DNA of 64,000 nt from assembly GCA_024291935.2 (NCBI GenBank), contig CM044309.1, positions 31,892,001 through 31,956,000 of the forward strand, in the 5' to 3' direction. Both the position numbers and the translations under genes were made by a program. Source of the stretch: Okapia johnstoni (lineage: Eukaryota; Chordata; Mammalia; Artiodactyla; Giraffidae). The notes beneath the pieces are model-generated. The model was not told the origin of the DNA. It worked only from the letters and a program-made list of their open reading frames with translations, and did no database searches. Shown here one piece after another: positions 1-10,818 of this stretch. The first letter of the stretch is position 1; each line of letters opens with the position of its first letter.

Positions 1-758
1 TTCAATAGATTTAACCTGCCTACATGTAACAAACACTAATGGAGTGGTTATGATTTGCCAGAAATGGACTTAAGTGCTTTAAAAACACTCTAGCATTCTG
101 ACTTTGCAGGCCACGTGCTTAACCACTATGCAAGCTCATCTTTCTAATTTTTCACATGTTGTGTTTCCACCATATGCAGTTGTGCAGAGTTCAGACCAAG
201 GTCAAAACTTGGAACTGGGTACATTGATATCAGGTGTGGACCCCAAGGAGCCACCCCCACGTGCCTCCGTTCTTGAATGGTGGGCGAGTAACACGGACTA
301 AACCTCTGAAGCCTTTTCTTTTTAAGTTGTATGCCTGCCTTATTTTCCCAGAGGCAGAAAATACAGCAGAGTAGTATGTTGTCGCAAAAGCAAAGACTGG
401 GATTGAGCCTTAGTGGTTAGAGATGAGAAAAGTCTATCCGATGTCAGAGACTAAGAGTCGGAGGAATTCATGCAGTTGGAGGCCGATAAAAGGCACTGCA
501 GGTGCTGATGACAGATTACTGTCCTCATAAACCTGAAGGTATGATCTATGGCTCAATCCTCATGTCTGCCAAACTCAGAGAAGTTGAAGAAAAATGGGAC
601 ATAGGAGATGATTTAGATTGCACCTGGGAGGGAAAGAATGAAGCAGGCAAGATGTGCCTTGTGAGATAAGGCCAGCATTAGCATAGTGCAGATCCAGGCT
701 CTGTCTTCTGCTCACTTTTCCAGCCCGCAGTAACTGTTAGAGAAGAATTTGGCTTTTG
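1..758. other. Unassigned sequence, no gene recognised
   Basis: I see no convincing exon, RNA gene or named repeat. The small open frame at 104-301 has no splice context and no recognisable protein character. Confidence 0.4.
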
Positions 759-768
759 AAAGGTATTT

Positions 769-1358
769 GTTTGTTTTAAAATGAGTTTTTATTTATTATT
801 TATTTTGTGTGCTAAGTCGCTTCATTCTTGTCTGACTCTTTGCAACCCCATGGACTGTAATCCGCCAGGCTCCTCTGTCCATGGGATTCTCCTGGCGAGA
901 ATACTGGAGTGGGTTGCCATGCCCTCTTCCAGGGGATCTTCCTGACCCAGGGATCGAACCCGCATCTCTTATGTCTCCTGCATTGGCAGGCAGGTTCTTT
1001 ACCACTAGCACCACCTGGGAAGCCCCAGTTTATTATTTTATTTATAATTTATTTTTGGCTGTGCTGGGTCTTCATTGCTGCGTGTGGGCTTTGCTGTAGT
1101 TGTGACAAGCGGAGGCTGCTCATTGTTATGCCTTCTTTTTGCTGCAGAGAACAGGTTCTAGGGCATGCGGTCTCCAGTCGTTGTGGGGTCTGGGGTCAGT
1201 AGTTGCGGCTCCCGGGCTCTCGAACTCAGGCTCAGTAGTTGTGGCACACGGGCTTTGTTGCTCCGTAGCATGTGGGAATCTTCCTGAACCAGGGATCTAA
1301 CCCGTGTCTACTGCATTGCCAGGCGGATTCTTTATCACTGAGCCACCAGGGAAGCACC
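769..1358 (-). mobile_element. CHR-1 SINE split by a younger Bov-tA
   Basis: The right part (about 1040-1358) reads as the antisense of a CHR-1 tRNA-Glu-derived SINE, from 'ttttggctgtgctgggtctt' to 'ccaccagggaag'. The target-site duplication aaaggtattt is at 759-768 and 1360-1369, so the T-rich stretch at 769-805 belongs to the same element. A Bov-tA at 806-1026 sits in that tail. Confidence 0.75.
806..1026 (-). mobile_element. Bov-tA SINE
   Basis: The antisense Bov-tA runs from 'tgctaagtcgcttcat' through 'ccatggactgtaatccgcc' to the tRNA-like head 'ccacctgggaagcccc'. Similar tttattattt strings flank it, consistent with insertion into the A-rich tail of the surrounding CHR-1. Confidence 0.9.
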
Positions 1359-1719
1359 AAAAGGTATTTCTATGATGTCTAGTTTCATTCATGAATCCCC
1401 AGAGCTAGAAATGTGAATTTCATGGCGGTGGGGGAAACTATCTGCTAATATGTGCCCCACAGTTTCAAATGTGAATGAGGCAGTATCTATTAGATGTTTT
1501 AATTGATACAGACTTCTATTTGTTAAGACAATCTCTACCTTCTTCTTATAGGCCTTCTATGGACCCTTGGATGTCCTTCACTCTCATCCTCTGGGCTGGT
1601 CTTAGGCAAAAAGCGAAGGCAAGTACAATATCTCCCTAAGGGCATGTTCCCCTACAGTGCTCCCTTTTGTGTGCTGGATGTTTCATTGACTCTGTCTTTG
1701 CAGTAGACATATCGTGGAC
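1359..1719. other. Unassigned sequence
   Basis: Past the CHR-1 target duplication I see no gene or named repeat. Confidence 0.35.
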
Positions 1720-1862
1720 CCTGGAAACATATAGATCTTAGTTAAAATCTGCCTTTCCCCACAACCAGCTGAGTGACCTGAATAAAGTATTAGTAATTAA
1801 CATCTCCACCTTGGTTTTCTTATCTATGAAATGGATAACCATATATCCCTTTCAGGACTTAA
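1720..1862 (+). repeat. MIR SINE fragment
   Basis: The stretch 'cagctgagtgacctgaat' followed by 'ttcttatctatgaaatgg' matches the MIR core 'gctgtgtgacc...cctcatctgtaaaatgg'. It is strongly diverged, as expected for this old family. Confidence 0.65.
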
Positions 1863-2106
1863 TTTTTTTAAATTTATTTTTATTTTATTTTACTTTTTAA
1901 AAATTAACTTTTATTGGAGTATAATTGTTTTACAATGTTGTGTTTTAGTTTCTACTATACGGAAAAGTTGATCAGCTATATGTATATTATATATATATAA
2001 TCTATATATGCTATATGTAGGTATATGCCCTTTTAGGTCACTACAGAGTGTTGAGTAGAGTTCCCTGAGTGTATGTTAGATTCTCACTAGTTATCTATTT
2101 TATACT

Positions 2107-2310
2107 ATGCTGTGCTTAGTTGCTCAGTCATGTCCAACTCTTTGCGACCCCATGGACTGTAGCCTGCCAGGCTCCTCAGTCCATGGTGATTCTCCAGGCA
2201 AGAATACCAGAGTGGGTTGCCATGCCCTCCTCTAGGGGATCTTCCTAACCGAAGGATCAAACCCAGGTCTCCCTCATTGCAGGTGGATTCTTTACTGCCT
2301 GAGCCACTAG
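2107..2310 (-). mobile_element. Bov-tA SINE
   Basis: Antisense copy from 'gtgcttagttgctcagtcat' to 'gcctgagccactag'. It meets the next, oppositely oriented Bov-tA at 2310/2311 with no spacer, tRNA-like heads together, inside an L1. Confidence 0.9.
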
Positions 2311-2520
2311 GCTTCCCAGGTGGTGCTAGTGTTAAAAGCCCACCTGCCAATGCAGGAGACACAGGAGATGTGGGTTTGATCCCTGGGTCTAGAAGATTCC
2401 CCTGGAGGAGGAAATGGTAACCCACTTCAGTATTCTTGCCTGAGAACGCCCAGGGACAGAGGAACCTGGCGGGCTACAGTCCATGGGGTTGCAAACAGTT
2501 GGACATGACTGAGCATGCAT
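2311..2520 (+). mobile_element. Bov-tA SINE
   Basis: Sense copy from 'gcttcccaggtggtgctagt' to 'ggacatgactgagcatgcat'. It forms a head-to-head inverted pair with the preceding copy. Confidence 0.9.
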
Positions 2521-2879
2521 GCCTGAAAAAAGCTGAAACCAACAGTGTATATATGACACATATATGTCAATCCCAATCTCCTAATTCATTCCTGCCCCTC
2601 ACCCCCTTGGTGTCCATACATCTGTTCTCTACATCTGTGTCTCTGTTTCTGCTTTGCAAATAAGATCATCTCTACCATTTTTTCTAGCTTCCACCTGTAT
2701 GCATTAATATACAGTGTTTGTTTTTCTCTTCCTGACTTCACTCTGTACGATCGTCTCTAGGTCCATCCACGTCTTTAAAAATGGCCCAAATTTTTTTCCT
2801 TTTTGTGATTGAGTAATATTCCATTGTATATATGTACCACATCTTCTTTTCAGGGCTTTTTGAGGGTAGGTTATCTATC

Positions 2880-3410
2880 TCTCTAAGAGATTCACCTCAA
2901 AGTTTATGGCTTAAAATTAAAAAAAAAGTTATCTCACCCAGTTTCTGTGGTTTGGAGAATCTGAGAACAGTTTAGCTAGGTGATTCAAGCTCAGGGTCTC
3001 TCATGAGTCTGTAGTCAAGTTGCTGGTCAGGGCTGCAGTCCTCTGAAGGCTTGGCTGGGGCTGGAGGGTCCGCTGCTGTGGTGGCTCCTCACACACCCGG
3101 CACATCTGCGCTGGCTGTAGATGGGATGCCTCTGAGCCTGGCAACATGGCCCTCTTCACGGGGCTGCTGGAGGTCCTCAGAGTGACAGTGGCTTTCCCCA
3201 AAGAGAGTGACCCCAAGAGGAAACCACATGTCTGGTGACCTCACCTTCGAGTACATACAGCATCACTTCGGCCTAGTCTACGTGCCACTAGAAGTGAGCC
3301 ACTTCGTCTAGCCCGTGCTCAAGGGATGGAGAATTAGGCTCTCCGTTTTGAAGGGAGTGTCTGAGAATTTGTGGACATATTCTAAATCACCATAAGAGGT
3401 AGCGTAAGTA
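2880..3410. repeat. Old interspersed repeat, probably LTR type
   Basis: Phrases such as 'ctcagggtctctcatgagtc', 'ggctgcagtcctctgaaggc' and 'gaatttgtggacatattcta' match a common mammalian interspersed repeat that I remember but cannot name with certainty. The small frame at 3001-3216 lies inside it and is not a gene. Confidence 0.5.
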
Positions 3411-3544
3411 AAATTCCTGAAATAAGAGTTTAGTAAATGCAAGACTTAAATAGTATCTTGTTCTTCTTTACCTCTGCTGTACCTACAATAGTGTTTTTCA
3501 TATAGCAAGCATCCTAGGTAGTGAGATAACATTTATTACATAGT

Positions 3545-3945
3545 GAACTAAAGTTACTGCTTGCCTTGTGTCATATTTTGTGCTAAACATTTTCAGTGCA
3601 ATACCTCATTTCATTGTCACAATAATCTTGGGAAATTGATGCTACTCTGTTATTATTATCCCAGTTTTACAGATGGGAAAACAGAAGTATGCACAGAGAA
3701 GTTCAGAAATTTCTTGATTTGGGGGGCTTCCCTGATGGTCCAGTGAATAAGACTCCCTGCTCCCAATGCCAGGGACTTGAGTTTGATCCCTGGTCAGGAA
3801 GCTAAGATCTCACATGCTGCAATGAAGACCCAGCACAGCCAATATAAATAATCATAATAATAAAAAGAAATTTCTTGGATGTTACCATATGGGGGGGTGT
3901 GATAGAGCCAGGAGTTAAATCTGTGAGTCTTCCTACAACTTAGCC
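3545..3945 (-). repeat. MIR SINE, split by a CHR-2 SINE
   Basis: 'gtgctaaacattttcagtgc' and 'cagttttacagatgggaaaa' are the antisense MIR core. After the CHR-2 insertion it continues at 3878 with 'atagagccaggagttaaatc', the expected next block. Confidence 0.75.
3717..3865 (+). mobile_element. CHR-2 SINE
   Basis: It starts 'cttccctgatggtccagtga', carries the box-B-like 'gtttgatccctggtcaggaa' and ends in an A-rich tail. The duplication agaaatttcttg is exact at 3705-3716 and 3866-3877. Its landing site is a MIR. Confidence 0.85.
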
Positions 3946-4735
3946 TTCTAAAACTACTCATGTGAAATATTCCCTCCTCTGAAATTTATTTGCCCTGCAC
4001 TATTTTGAGAGTGGGTGAAATGATACTTGAATTGTGAAGCCTCTTTCTTGAGGCACTTCTCTCAGATCTAGAATGCCCTAAAAATTCCCAGCCAAGGTTC
4101 AGAATGGGAAGCCCAGGAATTCCTCCCACACTCTTCCTTTCTCCAGTGTTGGATATAACACTCCCACAGCCTTCTGATTTCTTCTGTCCTACCCTTGAGG
4201 TTTCTCCTTGAAACTGATGTGTGAAGGTGCTAAGGTTAAATATAAGTTTGAAAGCTGCCAAACTGGATAATCTTACAGGATCCCTTCTTGCTCTAACGTT
4301 ATGTAATGGTATGAATTCTTCTGCCTATTCCTCATCCTTATAGAAGTTAGTGATCCAGTCTGGTCAGTTTGTCCTCAGTGACTACTTTCTTGACTCCTTT
4401 TCTCATCCTTAGCCACCATCTTCATTCTACACCAGATGAGAAGTGGGATTGAAACATTGTAACCATCCCTAAAGACCATCTCCAGTCATTGTCATCTTCA
4501 AACTAGCTTGTGTCCACAGACCACATAAACCTCCAAGAATATCCTTTTTGGTTGTGAAAACCTGTTGCTAAATAAATCCCTTTAGTTAGCTGTGTAGCAG
4601 TCCTCATACAGGGCAACACAGATACTAGTATATATCAGTAGCTTTTGGAAAGTATAGTCTTAAAACAAGTAGTTTTCTTTAGTGATAGAATTTCCTGAAG
4701 AGTTTGATATGCTAACGTGCAGTGTGAATCTTCCT
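3946..4735. other. Unassigned sequence, no gene recognised
   Basis: The antisense frame at 3986-4261 lacks splice signals I trust. No named repeat is recognised. Confidence 0.35.
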
Positions 4736-5165
4736 ATTGTTGCTCACTCAGTCGCGTCCAACTCTTTGTGACCCCATGGACTGCAGCATGCCAGGCTGCC
4801 CTGTCCTTCACTGTCTTCCGGAGTTTGCTCAAACTCATGTCCATTGAGTTGGTGATGCTATCCAACCATCTCATCCTCTGTCGCCCCCTTCTCCAGCCTT
4901 AAATCTTTCCCAGCATCAGGGTCTTTTCCAGTAAGTCGGCTCTTCGCATCTGGTGGCCAAAGTATTGGGGCTTCAGCATCAGTCCTTCAATGAGTGTTCA
5001 GGGTGAATTTCCTTTAGGATTAACTGGTTTGACCTCCTTTCTGTCTGAGGTACTCTCAAGAGTCTTCTCCAGCACCACAGTTCAAAAGCATCAATTCTTC
5101 GGTGCTCAGCCTTCTTTATTGTCCAAATGTCACATCTGTATGTGACTACTGGAAAAACCATAGCT
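4736..5165 (-). mobile_element. BovB LINE 3' fragment
   Basis: It reads antisense BovB from 'ctcactcagtcgcgtccaac' through 'ccaaccatctcatcctctgt' to 'ctactggaaaaaccatagc'. This is the last ~430 bp of the element, encoding a degraded C-terminal part of the reverse transcriptase protein. It is more diverged than the copy at 47.4 kb. Confidence 0.85.
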
Positions 5166-5519
5166 ACCTGAGAGAGATGATATAACCCAAGAGGTTGGCT
5201 CTCTTGAGCTTGTTATGGACTCAGGTGAGGGAACTCTCTTGTGTTGTCTATTTGAAAGCAGTTTCTTATCACCAGGCCACTTCCCTGAGACTTCTCACTT
5301 GGTAATAAGTCCCTCCTTGCTGTACTACCTTCACACGTGAAATTCCAGAAAGCCATTCTTCAATAACTGTTGTGCTGTTTCTCCTTTACTGCCCAACCAT
5401 CAGCCTCCTCAGAGTCACCACTTCAGAATATCAAGAGATGTGTGTGTGCTTGTATGCATATACATAACTTTCTTTACTGAAGAACGGGGTGATTTTATGA
5501 CAGAATTGCCTACAGAGGA
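5166..5519. other. Unassigned sequence
   Basis: No gene or repeat is recognised before the next L1 3' end. Confidence 0.3.
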
Positions 5520-6085
5520 TCTTAGAGAAAGTACTGTGTATGATGTTGTAATGATATATACGCATCATTATACATGTGTGACCCCATGGACTGTAGCCTA
5601 CCAGCTCCTCTGTCCATGGGATTTTCCAGGCAAGAATACTGCAGTGGGTTTCTGTACCCTCCTCCAGGGGATCTTCCCAACCCAGGGATCAAACCCAAGT
5701 CTCTTATGTCTCCTGCTTTGGCAGGCAGGTTTTTTACCACTAGTGCCACCTGAGAAGCCCACACACCATTATACATTTGCCCAAATCCACAGAATATGCA
5801 GCACCAAGAGCAAATCCTAATGTAAACTATGAATTTTGGTGATGATAATGTGTCAGTATAAGTTCATCATTGGTAACAGATGTACCACTCTGATAGGGGA
5901 TGCTGATAATGGGGGAAGCTATGCATTGGTGGAGGTGAGGGGTTATGAGAATCCTTTGTACTTTCTGCTCAGTTTTGCTAAAACCTAAGGAATTACTGTG
6001 CTTCACGGTGTGAAATTTTGGCTAGTTGTATGTGGAGTCTACAACTGCACTAAAAAATAAAGTCTACTTAAAAAAGAAGAAATTT
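5520..6085 (+). mobile_element. Old L1 3' end, split by a Bov-tA
   Basis: Blocks such as 'gcaaatcctaatgtaaacta', 'agatgtaccactctgatagg' and 'ggggaagctatgcattggtg' are the 3' end of a mammalian-wide L1. The upstream piece (5520-5575) joins it across the SINE through a repeated cattatacat. Confidence 0.75.
5576..5760 (-). mobile_element. Bov-tA SINE, truncated at its 3' end
   Basis: The element runs from 'gtgtgaccccatggactgta' to 'tgccacctgagaagccc'. The duplication cattatacat is exact at 5566-5575 and 5767-5776, placing the insertion inside the L1 3' end. Confidence 0.9.
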
Positions 6086-6128
6086 AAAACCAAGTACTAA
6101 ACATAACTTCTTCAAGGTACAGAAGTAT

Positions 6129-6130
<2 letters not shown>

Positions 6131-6159
<29 letters not shown>
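6131..6159. repeat. (GT)n microsatellite
   Basis: An uninterrupted GT run of 29 bases just downstream of the L1 3' end. Confidence 0.95.
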
Positions 6160-6160
<1 letters not shown>

Positions 6161-6187
6161 CTTAACAAAGAAGTCACTCCTTAACTG

Positions 6188-6413
6188 GGGCTTTCCCATG
6201 TGGCTCAATGGTAAAGAATCCACCTTCCAATGCACAAGATGCAGGAGATATGGGTTTGATCCCTGGGTTGGGAAGATCTCCTGGAGAAAGAAATGGTAAC
6301 CCACTCCAGTATTCTTGCCTGGATAATCCATGGACAAAGGAGCCTGGTTGGAGTATAGTCTATGGGGTTGCAAAAAGTCAGATACAGCTGAGCAACTGAG
6401 CATGTATGCATGC
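6188..6413 (+). mobile_element. Bov-tA SINE
   Basis: Sense copy from 'gggctttcccatgtggctca' to 'gctgagcaactgagcatgta', with a short ATGC-rich tail. Confidence 0.9.
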
Positions 6414-7194
6414 AACTCTTTACTAGGTGGGTCCTCTTTGAAAACACTCACAATTTCTAATCTGACTTCCCTGTTTCTAGTTTTGTCCCTCTATCCAAGA
6501 TAGCCTTATCTTCCAGACTTCCCACTGAAATTCCATTTATGTTCTGGAAAACCCCAGCTCCTACCCATTGAGCTCTCACAGAACCCACTGTGATTCCCCT
6601 CATTAAGATATCCTTCCAAGTCCAAGTTATTGAGTCCAAAATAGCATCCTTGGTTTTTTATTTAGTCAGTCAGTGATTTCTTTTCACAACTCAGAAAGCC
6701 ACAGAATTGTATGGGGGAAAGGTCTTGAAGCTCTTCAGTTTTCAGCTTCATTCAAGTGGGCATTTATCCTCCAAGCCATATTTCTTTGGGAGTTTTCCTA
6801 AAGATATACCTTTAAAAAACCTATCAGATCTATTAGAACAACACATAGCTCACCTTAAAGTTATTTTAATTCTCAGGGAGAGCACAGCCCCTTTAAACTC
6901 TAATGAAAAGCAAATATTTTCTAACTGCCTTGAAATTTGCAATATAACTTGTTCGTCCATTGAAAGCAGTAAATTTTATCATGCAGAGTAATAATAGACT
7001 TTTTTTAGGCTTTTAGCTTGTATAACTTTGGAACTTCTGAATAAAGAAAGTAGCCATATGCCTCCGGAAGACTGCTGTCTTAGTCGTATAAAGAGAGCTT
7101 TTGAAGGACCATTCAAGCAAGTAAATAGTTAGGCACTGTGCTGGACACTAGAAATGAAGGCATGAATAATACAAGTCTCCTGACTTGAGAGTAC
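6414..7194. other. Unassigned sequence, no gene recognised
   Basis: A 94-codon plus-strand frame ends at 6991 and is preceded by an acceptor-like 'ttttcacaactcag' at 6681-6694. It has no donor and no recognisable domain, so I treat it as chance. Confidence 0.3.
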
Positions 7195-7284
7195 GCCTTC
7201 AAAGACATTTATCCATTCATTTGTTGAATGTCAAGTGCATCCTGAGCACCTACTGTGTGCCAGGTACTATATTGGGTGGTAGGG

Positions 7285-7860
7285 AATGTTTTAGACTGTG
7301 TTCCCTGGAAATAGACTCAAAAGAGTGAGAGTTGTGAATTGTGTGTGAAAGTTTATTGGGGAATATTCTTGGGAGATGCACATGAAGGAAAGTAAGATGG
7401 CAGGATTGGACAAGGAGAAAAATGGATATTCAGTGAAGTTACAGTGGAGGCCTCATTCTCTACTACCAGGAGCTCTGGAGCTGAGATAACCCTTTAGAGA
7501 TTTCCTGAAGTGGCTAGGAGGCCTGGCCTAGGCATGCCCATGTCAGCCAGTCAATGGTGGCCCAATGTCTGTACGAGGGTCTATAACTGTGGGTCTGTAA
7601 CTATGACCCAGTTTCTCTAAGATGGTCTATAACTATGGATCTGTAGCTATCTGTAACCCTCCAGTATCTCTTAGAGGGTCTGTAACTACAGCCCAGTGTC
7701 TCTTAGAGGATCTGTAACTGTATAAAATAAGCCAGTTTTCTGCAGCCTGGGTTAGTGGCCAGCAAGGGTCATGGCTTTGAGCCATCAGGAATTGACATCC
7801 CCAGCAGCTGGGAGATGGGAAGTAACCTGAGTGGGAACACAACATCCACTATGGGAGGGG
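7285..7860 (-). repeat. Old LTR-type insertion, family unassigned
   Basis: On the minus strand its end carries a polyadenylation motif (AATAAA) followed by 'gagtctatttccagggaaca', typical of the R/U5 end of endogenous retroviral LTRs. It interrupts the L2 and holds a small tandem array. Boundaries are approximate and no clean target duplication was found. Confidence 0.5.
7561..7722. repeat. Degenerate minisatellite, four units
   Basis: Four imperfect units start at 7561, 7607, 7658 and 7692 and are 31-51 bp long. They share the core 'cccagtgtctcttagagg' followed by 'tctgtaacta'. Units 1 and 2 carry an extra 'gggtctgtaactatga'-like half. Confidence 0.75.
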
Positions 7861-8660
7861 TTACAGCAGGAACAAGGATCTATCCATGCCCTCAGGGAGC
7901 TGATAGCCTCACTGACGAGTCAGCAGCAAATAGGTGAGTCCAAATGCAGATAGATTAGTACCAGAGGAAAATACCTTGAAGACACAGGGAAAGAGCATCT
8001 CACCCATTCTTAGGGGTCCCGAGCTGGATTCCCAGAAGAGATGGTGTCAGTGCTGGTGGAAGGAATTAGGCATGTGAAGGCAGCAAGGGTCAAAACTGTT
8101 GGAAAGAGTTCCCAATAAAGGGAAAAGTATGTACAAAGGGTGAGAACATGGCATGAAGGGGACCTCATGTCGTTAGGACAGGTTGGAGTGGAGAGTGAAT
8201 TGGAAGGAGTGGTGCACAGGGAGGCAAAGGTGCCAAGCAAGGGCTTGAACCTCAAGGTTGGACCTGAAGTAGCAGGGAGGCCAGGTCCCGCAGTCGGGGA
8301 CTTTGCCCTGATTATTCCTGGAGATCACGATTTCCAGCAGGGAGTTGGATGATGAAATGTGCACCACGGGAAGATCACCCTAGCTACAGGGTGGAGAAAG
8401 GAATCCAGATAAAAGAGCAACACGGGGGCCCCGTGAGTGGCCGTGGAGATGGCTAATTCATTAATTTCTGGTAAAAAATGAGTGACTTAAAATAGAAGCA
8501 TGTCAGGTATGATGGAGAGAAATGGATGGATTTGAGAGGTTTTAAGGAGGCAGAATCCATAAGACTTGACTGATTGGATATGGGCCTTTAGGGGAAAAAA
8601 GAAGTCAAACTCAGATTTGTCTTTGAGCCAGAGCAGGCTGGCAGTGGTGTGAAGGATGGA

Positions 8661-9024
8661 TCTGCGAGAGTGTTGGACTGAAACAAGGGAGCCAATTAGA
8701 GCCATGATAAACAATGTATTTTTGTACAGGAACCCACTCAGGAAAAAAGAAGTTTATGACCATACTCTTTTTGTTCAAATGAAAATAGCTTTATAAAATT
8801 ATGTGAAAATAATATTGTATGTTCTTATAATTTAAATTACCTTTGTTAAAAGAATGTCAGTGAGAAAATTGGCCCTGCTTTTAGCCACTTAAATATATTA
8901 GTATATGGGGCAAGTTTAGACATAGCTACCAGGGAGACAGCTTGTCATTTTTTGGTTCATTTTTGTGTGGTGCGTTGGATCTCACAGAGAACATTCTAGA
9001 GTGTGTTCTTTTTCTATCCTTGAT
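8661..9024. other. Unassigned AT-rich sequence
   Basis: No gene or named repeat is recognised. Confidence 0.3.
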
Positions 9025-9130
9025 GCCACCCTGAAGGTAGGAATTATTGCATTTCTGGAATGAAGCAAAAATGGAGGCTCAGAGAAGTAAAATGACTTCA
9101 CTTCCCATTAAGCAGGAAATGAGTTAAGTC
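9025..9130 (-). repeat. MIR SINE fragment
   Basis: 'ggtaggaattattgcatttc' and 'ggaggctcagagaagtaaaa' match antisense MIR. Confidence 0.6.
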
Positions 9131-9484
9131 TAGAATGTTCATTCCATTCAGTGCTGAGTTTCCTGAGGTTGCAGCCATTTCTTGCCATGTGTCACACAAA
9201 GATAAAATCAGTGTGGCTGCTCCCTGCTTCTTTCAGCAATGTGCGTCTCCCTGTGGCTGTGGGATTGTCTGTCTGCTCATGAGAGAGAAAATGAGCCAGA
9301 TAAAGATGCCTTATTATCAGGGAGCCCCAACACCACCTCTTTCTGCCAAAGGTACTGGCTACCTGAGCCAGTTTGCTAACTGAACACATTCAGGCCACTT
9401 CTGAGAGCCCTGCCCTGGACCATCCTATCAAATAGGCTTTGACTTTTGGCTGCCTGGAGCACAGGACCTGGGCAGGACAGAGGT
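9131..9484. other. Unassigned sequence
   Basis: An 82-codon plus-strand frame (9135-9383) shows no recognisable motif or splice context. Confidence 0.3.
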
Positions 9485-9605
9485 GATTTCTCCAAACGTA
9501 GATTCCTGTGCTGTGTAGGGTCCAAAAATCTGCCAGCCAATTAGGCCTCGGTTTTTGGGTTGTATTTTGTAGCCAAATGAAGTAAATGTAGCCCAAAGAG
9601 CCCCA
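9485..9605 (+). repeat. Unassigned interspersed repeat, copy 1
   Basis: This resembles 12468-12580: both have 'ttctcca' then 'ctgtgctgtg', 'ccaaatga', 'taaatgtagc' at matching spacing. Two diverged copies in one window imply an interspersed family, which I cannot name. Confidence 0.5.
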
Positions 9606-9964
9606 TTCCCCAAATCAGTGATGCTATCACCTCCAGGGAAGATGACTCAGCCCTGAATTAGAGCAGAAGTGAGGAGAGGAGGAAGGGGAGGGAGGGCAGG
9701 GGAGGAGAGAGGAGAGTTCGGTCTTGAAACTCTCCTTCAGGCTGCATTCTCTGGCACAATAGCCTCCTTTTTGACAATCACAATGTTAGGTTTCAAAATA
9801 CAATGAGAAAAGAGCTTGTTTCTTAATCTGGCAATTTAGAAATTAAAGATGTAATTAAGTATGATTACGGATAAGCTTGAAATATATATTCTGAATATAA
9901 ACACGCACGTACTGATGCAACCATTTCAGGTTTTTTCGTTAGTCTCTTTACAAGCATGTGGTAG
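9606..9964. other. Unassigned, with a purine-rich block
   Basis: A G/A-rich tract spans about 9669-9717. Otherwise nothing is recognised. Confidence 0.4.
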
Positions 9965-10451
9965 TTTTTTCCCCCCAGCTTTACTGACATATAATTTCAT
10001 ACATAACATTGTGTAATTTTAAGGCATGCAACCTGTTGGTTTGATACACTCATCTATTGCGAAATGATTACCGCCATCCTGTTAGCTAACACCTTCATCA
10101 CATAATTACCATTCTGTTTTTGTGGTGAGAACATTTAAGATCTACACTCTTAGCACCTTTTAAGTATATAATACAGAATTATTAACTGTAATCACCATGT
10201 TATGCATTAAATTCCCCAAACTCGTTTGTCCTGTAACTGGAAGTTTATCCCCTTTGACCCACATTTCCCCAATTGTTCCCAGCCCTCAGCCCCTGGTAAT
10301 CACAGGGATCTATTCTCTGTTTCTATGAGTTTGGCATTTTTAGATTCTATATGTAAGTGATATCATACAGTATTTATTTTTTTCTCTGACTTATTTCATT
10401 TAGAATAATGCCCTCAAGGTCCATCCATGTTGTTGTAAATGGCAGTATTTC

Positions 10452-10512
10452 CTTCTTATAATTTATATATATATATTAATATATAAATTATATATATAAT
10501 GTTATATTATCA
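10452..10512. repeat. AT-rich simple repeat
   Basis: Alternating TA runs, partly self-complementary. A second AT-rich run lies at about 10820-10910, on the other side of the BovB fragment. Confidence 0.85.
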
Positions 10513-10516
10513 TTCA

Positions 10517-10818
10517 TTGTTATTCAGTCCCTAAGTTGTGTCTGACTCTTTGCAACCCCATGAACTGCAGTACCCTAGACTTCCCTGCCCTTCCCTGTCT
10601 CCTGGAGTTTGCTCAAACTCATGTCCATTGAGTCAGCGATACTATCCAACCATCTCATCCTCTCTTGCCCCTTTCTCTTTTGCCCTCAACCTTTCCTGGC
10701 ATCAGGGTCCTTTCCAATGAGGCAGCTCTTTGTGTCAGGTGACCAAAGTATTGGAGCTTCAGCATCAGTCCTTCCAGTGAATATTCAGGATTGATTTCCT
10801 TTAGGAAACTGACTGATA
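10517..10818 (-). mobile_element. BovB LINE 3' fragment
   Basis: Antisense BovB tail from 'ctaagttgtgtctgactctt' through 'aaagtattggagcttcagca'. It sits between AT-rich runs within an L1. Confidence 0.85.

Larger units (their letters stand above)
1863..2850 (-). mobile_element. L1 3' end, split by two Bov-tA SINEs
   Basis: The sequence 'tattggagtataattgtttt' is the antisense start of an artiodactyl L1 3' end. It continues to 'ttatctattttatac' at about 2104, is interrupted, and resumes at about 2545 with 'atatgtcaatcccaatctcc' through 'gtatatatgtaccacatctt'. The two halves join in consensus order, so this is one L1 copy. Confidence 0.8.
7195..8660 (-). repeat. L2 LINE 3' region, split by an old LTR
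   Basis: 7195-7284 reads antisense L2 ('ctgagcacctactgtgtgcc'). From about 7868 it resumes with 'tatccatgccctcagggagc' and continues through 'gaaatggatggatttgagag'. This order matches the L2 3' region, so the intervening ~580 bp is an insertion. Confidence 0.7.

Noticed and set aside
5440..5820. 126-codon frame, and dozens like it containing peptides such as GNPLQYSCLENPMDRGAW
   Set aside because: These peptides come from Bov-tA/Bov-A SINEs read in various frames; they recur at almost every SINE.
6707..6991. 94-codon plus-strand frame with an acceptor-like site upstream
   Set aside because: It relies on a TTG start, has no donor and no recognisable domain; a frame of this size is expected by chance in 64 kb.
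7561..7722. CRISPR-like array
   Set aside because: Units are degenerate and spacers are not unique; the host is a mammal. It is a minisatellite.
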